Positions 11,242 through 24,489 of a stretch of DNA of 64,000 bases are shown piece after piece. The position numbers and the translations under genes were made by a program. The DNA comes from Termitomyces sp. T153 (taxonomy: Eukaryota > Basidiomycota > Agaricomycetes > Agaricales > Lyophyllaceae), in NCBI GenBank assembly GCA_018296165.2, contig JACKQL020000122.1:62001-126000 (forward strand), in the 5' to 3' direction. Below the pieces are notes generated by a model that was given only the letters and a program-made list of their open reading frames with translations, was not told the origin of the DNA and made no database searches. Positions within the stretch are counted from its first letter, which is position 1; every line of letters starts with the position of its first letter.

Positions 11242-13136
11242 TTCAAGTTTCTAATCAAATTAGTGTTTTAGATCTTTGACATATGGTGGACTCACTCCTT
11301 GTGCATGACTCATCAAGATTGCTTTGAGAGCACTCTTCTTCTTCATATCTGATGCTCTTGTTGTTATGCCTTCAGCTAGTCTCTCGTTTTCTGTACTGCC
11401 AAGTCCATCTCCCTTTAAGTCAGGCTTCTGAATGTGCTTGTTTCATGAGTGCAAAAAACTATCTTCCCTGAGTTGCTTCTGAATACTAAAAAATCTGTCC
11501 CTGACATGTCACTGGTAGTCTTTATCACTGATGTTTTTAGAGCTGGACCTGCTGCTGGGATGAGGTCTTCTCCATGTTGTTGCATGTAAGCAATAATCAA
11601 GTGGATTGAATAATAATTGTCTGCATGGTCCCAGGCTTCATCTCATTGGAAATGACCTACAGGATCATTGGTTCCCACTATTGATGGCTAGGCATACATA
11701 TCATTGCTCTCCAGATACCATGATAAGTCCTTTGAGGACACTTTCTTTGGAATGCCAAGCTGCTGAGCAAATGCATATTGTGTTAGTTCCTAGGATACAT
11801 ATTTTCAGTACATGAGTATTCAATTCTAGGTCATGATCATGTACCTTCATACTAATATCTTTGTATGCTGCTTTGCTTGCTTCTGTCACAACCCACCCTA
11901 AGACCTCCACACCTCTTCCCAAGCCACTCCACTTCTGCAGAGTTCTCCCCTGACAGCCCCTTGACTTCCCCAACCTTTATTCATCTATGATGCCCACCCC
12001 AGCTAACTCTAATGCTTCTTTGGCAAACTCCAATGGCCCCCTGGCTAACTCTGACACATTCCCTGCAGGCCTCAACACTTGACTTTCCCCTCCTGAGCTC
12101 CTGGAATCCTCCCCCACTATTCCTGATGCCAGCATACAATACTGTCATCTTTGTCACCTCAACTTATCTAACCAGCTCTGGAACATCATGATGACCCTGG
12201 GGCAGCCCATGTTTTCAGGTGATCCTATCAGTATATCACACAGCCTGCCCACTGATCATAACTGACACCTGTTGATTCCACATGGCCCCAATGAGCCCTG
12301 CCACCAGATCTGCTATTCCTGGAGTTGTCCCAGTAGTCAGTATATGAGCCATAGAGTAGTATCCTTTACTCTAGTCTTGATATTACCTGCCTTACCTACC
12401 AATGTTCTGATTGATTGTTTCTTTGTGTTTTGTGTCTCCATGTCACATTTCCTCTTATCTCAGTCTCCCAGCCTTGTCTCATCTCTATTTCCATCTCTTA
12501 TCTTGTTATTGTCTTGCATCTCTGCTTCAATCTATGTTCATTTGCATCTCAATCTTGCCTTGACTTCATCTCATCTTGCTTGTCTCTATTTCCTTGATTG
12601 TGCTTAAGTCCCCAACTCTAACACTGTTATGAACTCTGCACTTATGATCATGACAAACATTCATAACCAACTCCAGACCTTGCTTTACACTTGGCTCCAA
12701 AACCCATCAACATCCATTGATCCCCCATCAAACTCCAACCCCACTCCCATCACTCATGTAGCCTCCATTTGCCCCACACCTTCAATACTCACCTTCAGAC
12801 TTGTACCTGGATCTTTCCCAAGCCCAACCCTTCCTTGTACCTTATCTTAGACTTCCCCAGACCACTTCAGACTTGCTCAGACCACTTCCCTTGGCTTACC
12901 CTCACAAGTATCTGAAGTCCAGACCTCTCCAAAGTGCTAGGTTATCAGTGCAGGATATCATGTCTGCCTAGTAAGGACTTGCCCAGTTAAGCTGAGCCCC
13001 TGTGGTCAGTGGAACCTCACAGCTTCCATCTTCTCTATTTCTCTTTCCAGGTCCTCTGCTTCCAAATCTGAAGTTCCATCTGAACTCAAAGCTGCATTCT
13101 CATTCTGTTTATTGTCAACCCTCTTCTGCAGCCCCT

Positions 13137-13361
13137 CTACTTCCCTCTGGAGTACCTCATTCTTTGCAACAACATTTGCAATGTCCTGAGCTTGTTTTTT
13201 GATGAGCTTCTTAGTGCTTTGAACTCTTCATTGGCTGACTCTATAGCTTGACCACACTCTGCCTTCACAGAATCATCAAGAACCTTGGTTTGCTCTTCAA
13301 TCTTGTCTATGCACTCAATTAGCATGGAAACCTTGACTGTCTTCCCAGTGCTAGAAGTCAT
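13137..13361 (-). pseudogene. N-terminal coiled-coil fragment of the decayed element
   Basis: ATG-started frame of 74 codons beginning MTSSTGKTVKVSMLIECIDK, with heptad-like hydrophobic spacing that suggests a coiled coil. It ends in a stop, and no clean continuation is visible. The CpG-free block begins almost exactly at this start codon (next CpG outward at 13376), so depletion tracks the body of the former coding unit. Family unknown. Confidence 0.35.
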
Positions 13362-13755
13362 TGCAATGGAGTTTTCGGTGTGGTGGTGACTGAAATGAGT
13401 GACGTGTATGTTGATTCAACGAGAAGCCTGCTGTCAAAGTCTTTCTAGCCGTTGCCGTGTCTTCCATGCCCTCAGTTTGACTCAAGTGATTGTATAGTCT
13501 TGTATTCACACTATAGCTAATTGAAATAGAGTAACATGCAATATTACATTTGCTAGAGCAACAAAAATGTGGTGTCGTGCGCGCGCGCGCATGTTCGACA
13601 AAATGTAAGAGAAACCCTTGGAGAAACCTTCAGGCAATCCAACTGCTATTGTCAATAATTGGGCTCATTGCACCACATTCCCTTTTCAGACAATCTGAAC
13701 TGAAATCGTCGAGAAACTTTTGGCCAATTTGAATATATTTGTCATCTTATGTCAA

Positions 13756-13774
13756 TCGAAATCTGAGGCTTTGT
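13756..13774 (-). repeat. Right inverted-repeat core of the decayed element
   Basis: Partner of 10399-10417. About 40 bp further out lies the right copy of a 20 bp direct repeat (13809-13828) whose left copy is at 10366-10385. Confidence 0.55.
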
Positions 13775-13828
13775 GCTGTGAATTGGAGGCGCCAGCGGGT
13801 TTGCCTTTATAAATGTTATCTAATCAAG

Positions 13829-14335
13829 TGTAGGACAGCAGCCTACCCGAGAGGCACGCGACAGAAACTAGACCTCGCTATGTATTCGGGACGAGAGTAA
13901 ACTGATACGTACGTATAAGACAGAAGGAAAAGGAAGAAAGAAAAAAGGAAGGTGGTGTGGCGGGTATGAATAAGTAGTCCGCCAAACAGGGTCAAATAGT
14001 ACCGAAATGATATGCAGTAATCGTAGGATTACATCAAGCTGTCAAATCGTTGGAGCCGCCAGCGTAGAGAAGGGACAAAACGCGTGATCTCAGACAGCCC
14101 AAAGGTTCCCACGTCCTTTGTCCTACAAACTATATGTATGGAACGACTCGCAGGCGCCATCTGAGTATTATCAATGTGTACAAATGGCCACAGCAGAAAT
14201 GCATTGGCAAGTACTTGATAAGTACGTGCGAGTCTTGAGTCGTCGGAGTTCGAGAAAATCTATAGCTCAGGGTATCATACAATTGGGTATGCGTAACAAG
14301 ATAGGCCGTATGCAGATGTTTCGAGCTTCACGCCT
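13829..14335. other. Intergenic between element and polymerase epsilon 3' end
   Basis: No gene is supported. There is a short purine-rich run near 13920-13955. The rest is unremarkable and probably contains the 3' untranslated region of the polymerase gene. Confidence 0.35.
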
Positions 14336-17300
14336 TCACCAGTTGCTATGGGTAAACTGTGCACGTTCCTAAATCATCGTGAGTAAAGGTTAGCTTGAGA
14401 AAGAACGATGATCATACCTTCAGCCGTCCCAAATTATGAAGAGTCGCGATATTCGCGATCGTGCGTAGCTTGCGACGCATATCCGCCTTGCTGACGGTAA
14501 GAATCTGCGTTCCAGAGCACCGGCAAAACATAGCAACGTTATCAGAGCGGATCTGTTGACACTTTGAGCAGCGTAGGTCCTGTTGGGCGAAGTTTCGCTC
14601 AATCGTTGCCACCATCTGCATCAAGGCGAATTCGATGGCCGTCTTATCATATTCGCCTCCGCAGCTGGAGCAAAACCACTTGGTCGAGATGTCGAGATTA
14701 TTTGGGATGAGTTCCGGGTCTCGACAGAAATCAAAGTCACGGAGAGCATCGCAATGACGGCAGGGAACGTTGGGTAGCTTGAGTGGTTCACAAGGATTAC
14801 GGAAGATTGCCTCGTTGGCAAATTCCCTGACACCGATGAGGTCCAGCAAGTTCCTTTTCATGAGGCCTATTTCTACTTGATGATCCTTGGCGAGAGCCAA
14901 TGTCGCCAACACTGACTTGATCAACTCTAGTGGGGGATTGTTGAAATGGAGGTATGAGCCTGGCTTGGTCTCGAAATTGAAATTCTCTTCCGGCTCATCC
15001 TGCAAGAGAAAGTCTCTATACCGATCATCAACATCCTTCACAACCTTCAGCATTTTGCGTGTGAGACGACGCTGGATAAACTCTGTGACAGCTTCCACCT
15101 CATTAGCCTTTCCAACGTCGCGTTGGGTAAGATCAGGAGCACCGTCATTCTGTACCACGCGCAAGGGGACCCTTGATGCACCATTTGTCTTCTGTTTGAT
15201 CCTGAACATCTCCACGACGAAGTATTGCACGGCATTATGAAAGTCGCTTTGAATGGCCGGCGGAAGGAAGTCTTGGATATTCCACCGCATTTCAAGTGCT
15301 AACTCCTCTGGTGGCTCCAGAGCTAAGGGATTCTCACATACAATACCGCCCATGTTAGCTTGATCCATAAAGAGAAGGAAATCATAGAACCGCTCTGTGT
15401 TGAGATAAATGTGTTGAAAGAGCTCATTGGAAGTGACTGCAGTCGTGATATAAGTGGCATAAGCATGTGCTGTACCAGGAGGTTTCGCTGTTGCAAGAAG
15501 TATCCGGCTAAAGTCAGCATATACGATGTGAGATCCCAGTCTTTTGAATTCCGCGAGAAGTTGTATGAACGTCTTGCGCATCAGACCATGGACGAAACGA
15601 TGGAGACTGGGATCGTACATGCTCGATGCGCTTGAGCTGATCCAACGCCAGAAGTGGTCAATCGTCAGTGTCGCGGGGCTATTGAAGTTGTTCTGGATTT
15701 TGTCCAAGAGCCATGTTTTGATCATGGACTTGAGAATGCCAAACATGAGGGTCGATACATTTAATTCACCGAGGGTCAAATCGCGAGGAGCGTCTCCATT
15801 CTTGTACTCATCAATAGTATGAGATATGGAATCGAATGCAGTGGCACCCCCGCTGCCTTCCAATTCGTTGACCATGACAGATTGAAGGACGGAGTTGACG
15901 GCGAGATTGCGAACAGCGACCTCAAGGCAAACATTGGCATAGGCGCCAGGGGACAGGAACTCCGTATTCGGGAAGTCTTCTGTCGGCCTCTGATCATTCT
16001 CTATGCCTCCGAGGTCAGGATTCTCTCTAAGGGACCACCACAAGACTACATCTTGTTCGATCAAGCGTCGCGCAAAGCTTATGTCGGACATGACAAGAGG
16101 CTGATCCCCCTCGATGTTGCCCACCGGGACATCATAATAATCCGCGAGTGACGTCAAACGGTCTACCCAGGCTCCCATGGACAGATATCTACCAAGCATT
16201 TTATGCGCGATATGGGTGTAGAAGGGAAATACATCAAGTGTATGAGGGCCTCTGGCTTTCGTCATTGACAGGATGGGGAATTTTGCGAGTTTCGGAACAA
16301 GCCTGTCGAAGTAGGGTTGTTCTCTTTGGGAAGATATAACGACGATGAAGTTCTTGTCCTCCATAAGCCCCAGCTCCCGAGAAATCGCCTTCAGAGCCGT
16401 GACGTCGTTGCCGTGATATGCCATTGTGAATTCTCGTGTTTCGGGGTACGGAACGGAGTTCGGCTGCCCATACGCTTGATTTCGCTTTTGTAATAATTCA
16501 ACGTAGGTCTCGGGTAATCTTGCAATAGCTTGCCGGCGAGTGTTGGTGTCGACAATGTGAAGTTTGACGGGGCCAGTGGGCGGAAAGAGGGCAAAGATGT
16601 GAAAATCGCGTTGGCTAGAGCAAGCGTGGTAAAGGAAAAGATATTTCCCAACCTTTCCGCCATCAAGATAGGTCGAACAGGATGTGGCTTGGCCCGCGCG
16701 GCCTAGTTGGCCTAGTTCGAGGCCAATTTGCTCAGCGCGATTAAGTGTTATTCCCGAGTCTTCGCTGACGCATGTCTTGCCTAACCTCAACAAACTTCGA
16801 ACAACGAGTGGGACCTGTTCGAAGGACATCAGGGTGAGTGACAGGAAAGGTGAGGCATTCTCACCTGCTGTTCAAAAACACCATCTACATTGGAATCATT
16901 GACAAGATCGATGAAATGCTCTTGTATATCACGATACACGTCTTCGCGAACCGTGATTTTGTAAAGATTTTTGCAAGGCAAGTCGCGAGGCAGAGTTTTC
17001 GTAACTTCTTCGACGATGTAGTACTCAGGCCTAAAGAAGGCGTCCCTTTTCGGCTGCTTCAAATGAATGTAGAATTCACGCGGAATACGCAGCGGTATGC
17101 GATGGAGTTCTAAGTTGACAGATATCCACAAATCGAATCGGCCAGGGATCTTGGTGGATCGTATCTGAACAATGTCCCATCGATAGTTAGTGTGTACCCT
17201 AGCGGACGCCGCTCCTCGGAACATTGCTGGTGTGACTGAGTTAGTAGAGCCACCTAAACGAGCATCGTGTCTTTTCTTCCATCGTGGGCGCATCGCCTTG

Positions 17301-20300
17301 ATCCAGGCGCTATAGTTGACCGATGGATCTGGCAATGGAAGATCCTCAGGTTCGGGCTCCGGAGACTGCTTGCGGGCCTTTTTACGGTGCACGACACCGA
17401 TACGGAGACGGTCAGTGTGGGATGACTCTTGTTCTCCGATTTGCTCAATGTCTGGTGCGTCTGGTTCGCGGTGCTTGTTTTCCGTCGTGCGCAAAAAGAA
17501 GTCAGTCACCTTGTTCTGCTTGAACTTGTCGACTGCACCTGCTACTCGTCGATGCAGCCAGTCTGGATGTCGAATACGGGGTACAGGATTAGAAACTTTC
17601 TGCATAGCTGCAGGGATGGTTATGAGTTTCTGGATCACAGAACCGAGACGCTCGATGTAGTATTGCCAATCCAGGATTGACCGAAGGTCGAAGTTCACGA
17701 GACTGCTATCTTTCAGCCACTTGCGTAGGTACATCCGTTTGACGCTCTCCTCTGCTGAGAAGATTGCGACCGGAACAGCACGTTCAGTCACCGGGGCGCC
17801 CACAGGTTTAGCAGAGATAATGAATTTACAGGCAAGGCCCTTGTCTTTGACCATCTGATCGCCAAGGAACTCAGCTAAACGCTTTGCCGTGCTGATTGAG
17901 GTAGACTTCTGTCCTCCATATTCTGCTAACGTCTTGGACATGCTTCGATTCTCCGCAATCAGGTCAACTAGTTCATCATCGCCTAAGCTTTCGGCCTTGC
18001 TGAAAAGGACATCAAGCCATTGGTCGGCCACCTCAGCCACCGCAGAATAACACTCCTGGGTCGTCGTGCCGAGCAAGAATTTCTCGAATATCTGAGATTG
18101 GAAGATCTTGATGAGCTGGAGTTCTCCACGACGTTTGACTTCAAAACCCTTCAATTCAGCAAGACTACCATCATCATTGAAAACAGCGTAACGCTTTTTG
18201 AGCAGTTTGTCCTCTTCTTTGGAAGACGGAAGAATCATGGCGCGGTACGGTCCATCCAGCTCGAAGAAAATCGAGTTCTCGCTGTGTATCTCATATTCAC
18301 CCGTCTCGGGGTCGAAGTCATGGTACTGATGATTTGTAAACCGGTCATGAACTAGGTGATTGAGCATGGTACAGGGATAGGAAAAACCGATGGCCTTTCC
18401 GTTGTTGAGTTGAAATTTGAAATTTTCTGGAAACACACCGGGAAGCATGCACCATATTCCATCTGTGTCGAGCTCAAGTGGGCGACCAATCTGCTCTACG
18501 AGAGCACGTGCCATTTGAATGATGGTAGCGCCCGTCAAACAGGTGATACCTGCCATCTCCATAGAGTGCCACCTGGCTCCTTTGCGCATAACATATCCAT
18601 AAAAGGAATTCAAAATACACTTGTGGGCAAGTTGAAGAGAATCGTATATGACGATCATCTTCTTGGCCTCGTCGACCTCGGCAATAGAGCCACCATCGGC
18701 TAGAATGGTGTCTAGGTTCTTCTTCCACGTCTTGTGCAAGCCTTTGTACTCGTATCGTCTGTCACGAAACGTTCGTACAGTGTTAACATAGAAGGGATTT
18801 TCTCTTTGGCAAATGATGGCTTCACGATTCTCGACTCGCGTATCCTTAGTCTTTTTGTAAACTTTGCGAGAGTAGTCACCCAGTCGCTTATGCAGAAGCG
18901 CTGTCTGCTCTGCATCGGTAAGATCAGCAAAGCGTCGTTGGGGTCCACCAGGTCGTTTGGAAGGGAAAGTTTCTTGATTGAGCGCATGTTTTATCATGTT
19001 GAATTCATCGCGATGAGCCGGGAAAAATTCCCCTCTCCACGCCCAGTTCAAACGTCGGTCGCAGCTTTTCCCAGGGCGATTATAATCACAAACTGCACAA
19101 ACCGAATCGTCGACCATGGAGTCAGGCTGCAAACGATTGGATAACATGATGTTAGGGTACATGGCAGCAACATCCAAGTGGTAGATAAGAGGGTTGTCGA
19201 CTCGTTTCGGGTTATCCCGCATGACCTTCAGTGCAGTCGTGATTTCGGCCTTGACTTCATCGTAATTGGTGACCTCATCTAAAGAAGCTTTAGATTCTTT
19301 GACTATACAGAACTTCAGCGCAGCATCGAGATCGTCAATGAGCTACTTAAATTCATCAGTAGTGTTCTTCACAAACCTCGAGTCTGGATTACCTGTTGAA
19401 CAGCAGCAGGGACGATTCTGAATTCGGTCGGAATGTCACTCCGAAAAACCCCAGCTTCCAATGCTTCGACGTGTCCTCCGACATAAGTTTCAGACGCAAG
19501 CAGATGGCCATCATACATGTTACCATGCGCTTCTTCGTGCCTATTTGGCATGATGATTTGCGCGCGATACGCTTCCACCTGAAGATCAGCAATGAGAAGC
19601 CTCGCTAATTTGGAAATAGATAGCGTCCATACCATCAGCAGCGTCTCGCATAATGTGCCACTTCCTTTTCGTAACACCTCATCAGGGTTGAGAGGTATAA
19701 TATTGCATAATGAGAAAATGAAAGGGTTGACATATTTCATATAAAGATAGTATGTTGCAACTGCGTCGGAAACGGAATAGGTGGCCAGGATTTGAGGTTG
19801 CTCCAGCGCATATCTGGAAGACAACAATAAAGTCAATAAGAGTCGAAATCCAAGAACGAAGTCTCACGGTGTCATTAGTTCTGGGTCGAGCTCAGTTGGA
19901 TCGTAACCCAACTTTGCCTTTGTCACGGCCTTGAGACCTTGACTGCCTTGTGGGAGATAAGAATCACGTTTCACCCAACGAAAGCAGTCCATATGTACAC
20001 AGGTACGACTCTTGTATTCATCTTCGGAATCCTTAGCGAATCCGGTTTCTAGGAACATATCGATGCCATTGACTTTTGCTCTGGCATCGAGGAATGGAAA
20101 ATCGAAGAAATCTCCGTTGAAGGTAGCCATGACAGTCGGCTTGACGTCTTGAATATGAGAGAAGAAACGCTTGATAGTCGCAGCCTGACATTTTGCTCAA
20201 TTATGGGACTGGACAAACGAAGTGAGCCATATACCTCGTTGGGTTCATTAAAAACAGTGAACGGTCCTTCGTACCCCTCTTTGGGAGTATACTCAAAGTC

Positions 20301-21481
20301 ATCAATGTCTTCGCTGACAATTTCTCGATTAGTAATGAGAAAACCTTGACCATCGACCATGTACGAAATCATCATAACCTGGTCAATGGCTTGGTCGGGA
20401 AATTTGAGAGGCGCCTTTGTAGTCTCGATATCGAAGGCCATAACGACAGGATCCGCACGTTTCACTTTCTCTTTCAACTGCACCAAAGAAGGTTGTCCAG
20501 CAGTGAAAGTCACCGAATACCAGAGCCCCACACGAACATCGTTGTCGATCGCGACGCGGAGGTAGTATGGGACGTCGTATTCTCGGATATCAATAATGTT
20601 TTCACGAGGATCCTTGTCTCGAACTCCTGGGCCTTTAGCATGACTTGCAGATCCACCCTCTGTCCAAGCATCTTCATCGATCCCGATGGCCATAGAAGCA
20701 CCAGCTGTGGCACTAATCACCTCAGCATAAGCGTCCACAGCATCCCGCTTTGCGCTATTGGCTAACGCCAACGGGAGAAGGTCGCGGCGGACAGCCAAAA
20801 GATCAGACACGTTTCGGAAATGGAGTTGGAGGTAGAGGCGGCGGTGACCCATGAGGTGATTAGGCAACTTGAGATCTTCCTTTCTTTCGCGTGCAATTCG
20901 ATAAATGAGGCCTTCGTATTTCTTGTTTAACCATTCTTCAATGGTAGTTTCTGTTCCCGACTATGAAACGGCTCAAATCAATCCAACAAAACGAGCTGTG
21001 GTCACGTACCTTGCATCCAATGCAGAAATACGGCTCATATTGAAGTGTACACTTAAACATTCCTCCGTCATCCTGGATGAAGTAAAAGTCAACACCAGAC
21101 TTTCCACCAGGATATTCAGGATCTTTAAGCAGAATCTTTGGACACGAGTTAAAAATTGAATCAATGTGTGAAGACTTAACAACGTGAATATAAGAGACCC
21201 ACGGGATGCATATTGACCAACCAACCTTCCTTCTTCCCACCTTCCTGTATCCTCGCAAAACCCAGTTTCTCATCAACCTCATCCCCAAGTGCCACCTTTT
21301 CGAATCTTTCTGCAAGCTGAGTGCCGTCGTCCTCGCGTTTTAGCCCCCCTTCAGCCTTTGCTCCTCCTCGTCCTCTGCCACGTCCGCCGCGCCAAGAGGC
21401 TGCCCTGCCTCTATATGAACCTCGACCTCTATCTAAGCCACGTGCGGATGAAAGACCAAACGTTCCGCGACCCCTCGCCAT
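14336..21481 (-). CDS. POL2: DNA polymerase epsilon catalytic subunit
   Basis: Leading-strand replicative polymerase of the B family, about 2,200 residues. The N-terminus is an RG-rich tail ([15 protein letters not shown]). Exonuclease motifs follow: AFDIETTK (Exo I), [10 protein letters not shown] (Exo II) and [13 protein letters not shown] (Exo III). Polymerase motif A is [12 protein letters not shown] and motif C is [10 protein letters not shown]. The C-terminal inactive polymerase half follows, ending in two cysteine clusters: CRHC with CSSC, then CSKC with CRC, the latter being the iron-sulphur or zinc type typical of B-family subunits. Introns include 16815-16864 (50 bp), where the joined protein reads [11 protein letters not shown]. 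The 3' end is a short exon after an intron beginning GTATGA, giving [10 protein letters not shown] and a TGA at 14336-14338. The open frame extends past 21481, but only the ATG at 21481 is credible. All exons join in frame. Confidence 0.96.
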
Positions 21482-21957
21482 CGTTGGACGCGTCAATTTG
21501 GTGCCAGAACGGAGAGGAAAAGCAAGTTTATGGGCTACGTGACAAGTCGCGTTCTGCTAATCACATGACAGTCACAACAGTACCGTGACGACGCCTTGAG
21601 GGTCGCGTTCGGATCAAGTCCTGTTCGGGTAAGGAAGGCGATGGAGTCCTTTCAGCTGCTTACTTACTTTATTCTTCAAGAAATCGCGCTTTTCGGGCAA
21701 TTCATGGATCTGTAACTAAGCGTGCGGCTCGCCGTCACGCCGGTCTAGATATCTGTTCGTACATTGCGGAAAATACACATTTATGACAGAGACTAAAGGA
21801 ATGTATAAATGATAGTTATGAGAGGGGCACCCTAATAGAAGTGGTGAATTACAGAAAGAAAGTGGGCATCGTCATATTCAAGACGTGGTCATGATCCGTC
21901 GTTCTGTCGTGAGTTGAGTTTCGAAGGATGAGCAGCTCTGTATGTACCACTCTACCC
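21482..21957. other. Promoter of POL2 and 3' flank of ASE1-like gene
   Basis: Short region between two minus-strand genes. It should hold the POL2 promoter. No clear TATA box or cell-cycle box was recognised. No other gene is supported. Confidence 0.35.
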
Positions 21958-24489
21958 TCAGCCTTCCTCTTCTTCTCTAACACTCTCTGCTAGCCCTGGC
22001 CATCTCCCTCCAAAGCTCCCCAAAGCGGTACTGATACCCATATCCCCATCGACGCTGGGGCGTGGTTTGAAACTTTCTCTCCTTGCCCTGGTCGCCTTCT
22101 TAACAACAACTTGTGCTCCATATCTACTTCCTGCACTAGGGTACCTAGCCCCATATACTCCAGACGTCATCCTAGCTGATGATGTTGCCTTCGATACCAT
22201 ACACGTCGTACTGGTAGGAGCTCTTCCGTGGCCCAGTGCATGATGCTGCGTTCCGGGTTTGGGTATCGGCATCACAATAGACACAGGACGTGGCAACGAA
22301 GATCCGCCGCTTGGTGTCCGCCCAAGAATCTTCGAGGGAGAGGCGGCTCTCGCACCCGTGGCCGCATTATTTCCCCGATGCGATCCCAGTGGCGGTCTGT
22401 CCGACCCAGAAACTGTAACTTGACCCTTCCTATCGTTTCCTTGACGTGTGTGTCCTATTGGGACGGATTCCACCCTTTGTCGTTTATTTGGGACAGATTG
22501 AGATGTAGAGCGAGGGCGGGCTTTTGGACCAGGTGCATAAGAGTTCACGGGTGTAGTAGCGCGGGCAGGAACTGAACCAGCTCGTGCAGGCTTTCGTTTA
22601 TTCTCCTGGTCTGCAGCACTAACCGTCTCCATGAGAAGTTGGAGTATACTTTCTCCATGAACGAGGAATGGACGCTGGGCTTCTTCTTCCCAGGCAGGTA
22701 TTGAAGTCAGAAGGTCTTGTTCGAGCTGTGGAGGATGTTAGAGACCCTCGTCTTGCCGAATAGTACTCGTACTTACTCGGGGCTTTTCTTTCATCACCCT
22801 CTTCCGCATCTTCTCCTCTCGTAAGAGCCTGCCGGGATCACCACCACGACCACGACCGAGTAATCGTGTTTGGTCAGAAGCAGCAGCATCGAGTTCTTTC
22901 TCCTCTTCACAGATATCAAAGTACTTCTTGATGTTAGCCAAGAGTGGCGCCTTCTGCCTCCGTTCTTCTTTCAACCGCCTGATCTCATCCTCATGAATTG
23001 TTAATAATTCTTCGGTGTGCTCATCTACGTCATATTCAGAACTAAGTTCGTACTCTCGAGAGGGCAACACTCACCATCGGCAAAAGGAGCAAAGTCTGCC
23101 CTTTCGTCATCGCCAATCATAAGATCATCCCAAAGCTTCATGATCTCCTCTCTCGCACTGGCAACAAACGCTCCCATACGCTCTCTCTTTAGCTCCAGCA
23201 TTCTCTCCAACTCCTCCTCGTATTCTCTGATAGTGTCCTCAGTACTCCCTCGGTGCGCCTCCACAAAAGCATCCATGTCGGCTTCATCTACTCCAAGCCG
23301 TCGCCATAGCCCTTCCAGTTGGTCATACATCGCTTGTATATGGGCCTCGCGCCTGCGTTTAGTTTCCTCAAGGGAAAATTGTAGATTTTCAGCCCATGCC
23401 AATAGTCCCTGCGTCGGTTCGACATCCTGTAGACCAGCTGGTATCGAAGAATTTTCAGAAAGACCTTCGTCGTCTGCTTCCTCAATCTTGGCGACGAAGT
23501 TGGCAAAAATACGCTGATAGTCTGTTTCTGGCGAGGGAAGATCTTCTTTGAAAAAGAGGGGTGTCATTGACCGAGTTCGTGACAAAGGCGTGGGCGTCGT
23601 CGATAATGAGAAAGGATCGGAGGATGTAGACTTTGATGCTGACGCCGAAAATTGCTGGGGCCTACATAGAGATGCACCGAGCAAGTTTTTGGACGATGAT
23701 GGGGAGTCGTCCAATGCAGGTGAAGGTATACCTAACTCAGTATAGAGCCAGTCTATTTGAAAAAATGTGGCAGACAAATGCTGAAGCCGTTTGGACTACC
23801 GCAAAAATTCAGAACCGCGAGAACAAGGAAGTGAGCTCCACGCACAAGTTCAGCCTTTCCCCTCACAAGTTCCTTTTCCAGCTTCAAAAACCTCTCTGGG
23901 GTAACATTCATATTTGCATTCGGATCGTTCGAATTGTCGTCCGTTGCTAAGACAGGTTCCAAAACATCTGGAATGAAGAAATCATTTCCAAGTGTACGAG
24001 CAAGAGCTTTGAGACGATTTGTCAACGCAGAGAGTTGTTCAAACTTGGTATGATAAACCTGTTGGACAAGTGAGAAAGTGAGACAACGTTCATGAAGACA
24101 AAGCTGCCGCTTGCCTGACGAAGTTTTTCTTGATGCTCCGACACCATCTCAAACTTCTTTGGAAGCACCAGTACTTTTCGCAGCTCCCCAACACTGCTTC
24201 CCGTAGCCTTGATGTTTCCGCCTAAGGCTTTCGAATATCGCAGACATTCGGCTTCAACAGTTTCACACTTCTCGCACCAATGATCTACTTCCTTTCGACG
24301 CTGCTCAATCTGGCTCTCTACGCTTTGCATAAGTTGTTTCTCCAGATCCTTCAAGTCATCTTCAAGAGCGGATGGTGGAAGGCCAAGCTGGGCATGTAGA
24401 GTTGGTAGGAGTTGGGTCTGGTTTTGTAAATGGGTATGTAGTGAGTTGAGAAGTGCTGTCAGCGCCACAGATGTTGCCTGTGCTGCCAT
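21958..24489 (-). CDS. Ase1/PRC1/MAP65 microtubule-bundling protein
   Basis: Cross-links antiparallel microtubules in the anaphase spindle midzone. The product starts MAAQATSVALTALLNSLHTH and is built of long coiled-coil segments. The conserved spectrin-like microtubule-binding block of the family is clear: LWDDLMIGDDERADFAPF, then a stretch beginning KYFDICEEEKELDAAASDQT and ending MRKRVMKEKPR. The C-terminal tail from about 22630 to the end is basic, serine/proline-rich and disordered, like the tails that Cdk phosphorylates in Ase1. Several short introns (near 24100, 23800, 23050 and 22750) join in frame. It lies head-to-tail with POL2. Confidence 0.9.

Larger units (their letters stand above)
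10366..13828 (-). mobile_element. Decayed, CpG-stripped mobile element (family unknown)
   Basis: Three observations mark this segment. First, from 10778 to 13375 (about 2.6 kb) I find a single CpG, at 11385-11386, although CpG is common on both sides and base composition is otherwise moderate. Second, the flanks carry related sequence: an inverted pair of 19 bp with one mismatch (10399-10417 and 13756-13774, core AAAGCCTCRGATTTCGA), extending as a weaker inverted match inward. They also carry a 20 bp direct pair (10366-10385 and 13809-13828) that differs only by transitions. Third, the minus strand holds broken protein fragments typical of element-encoded genes: an acidic SDDEDE segment near 11160 and a coiled-coil start at 13361. 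Heavy cytosine methylation followed by deamination is the likely cause of the CpG loss. The limits given are the outermost repeats and are approximate. Confidence 0.6.

Noticed and set aside
13571..13590. A short GC dinucleotide run as a CpG island or regulatory site
   Set aside because: It is a microsatellite of about seven GC units at the edge of the decayed element, too short to argue for function.
10366..13828. Calling the decayed element a specific retrotransposon or Helitron
   Set aside because: No reverse transcriptase, integrase, transposase or helicase motif can be read. Only short broken fragments remain, so the family is left open.
14336..21481. B-family DNA polymerase as a sign of a linear plasmid or large virus
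   Set aside because: The exonuclease motifs, inactive second polymerase half, two C-terminal cysteine clusters and ordinary introns identify the cellular polymerase epsilon subunit. No plasmid or virus genes accompany it.
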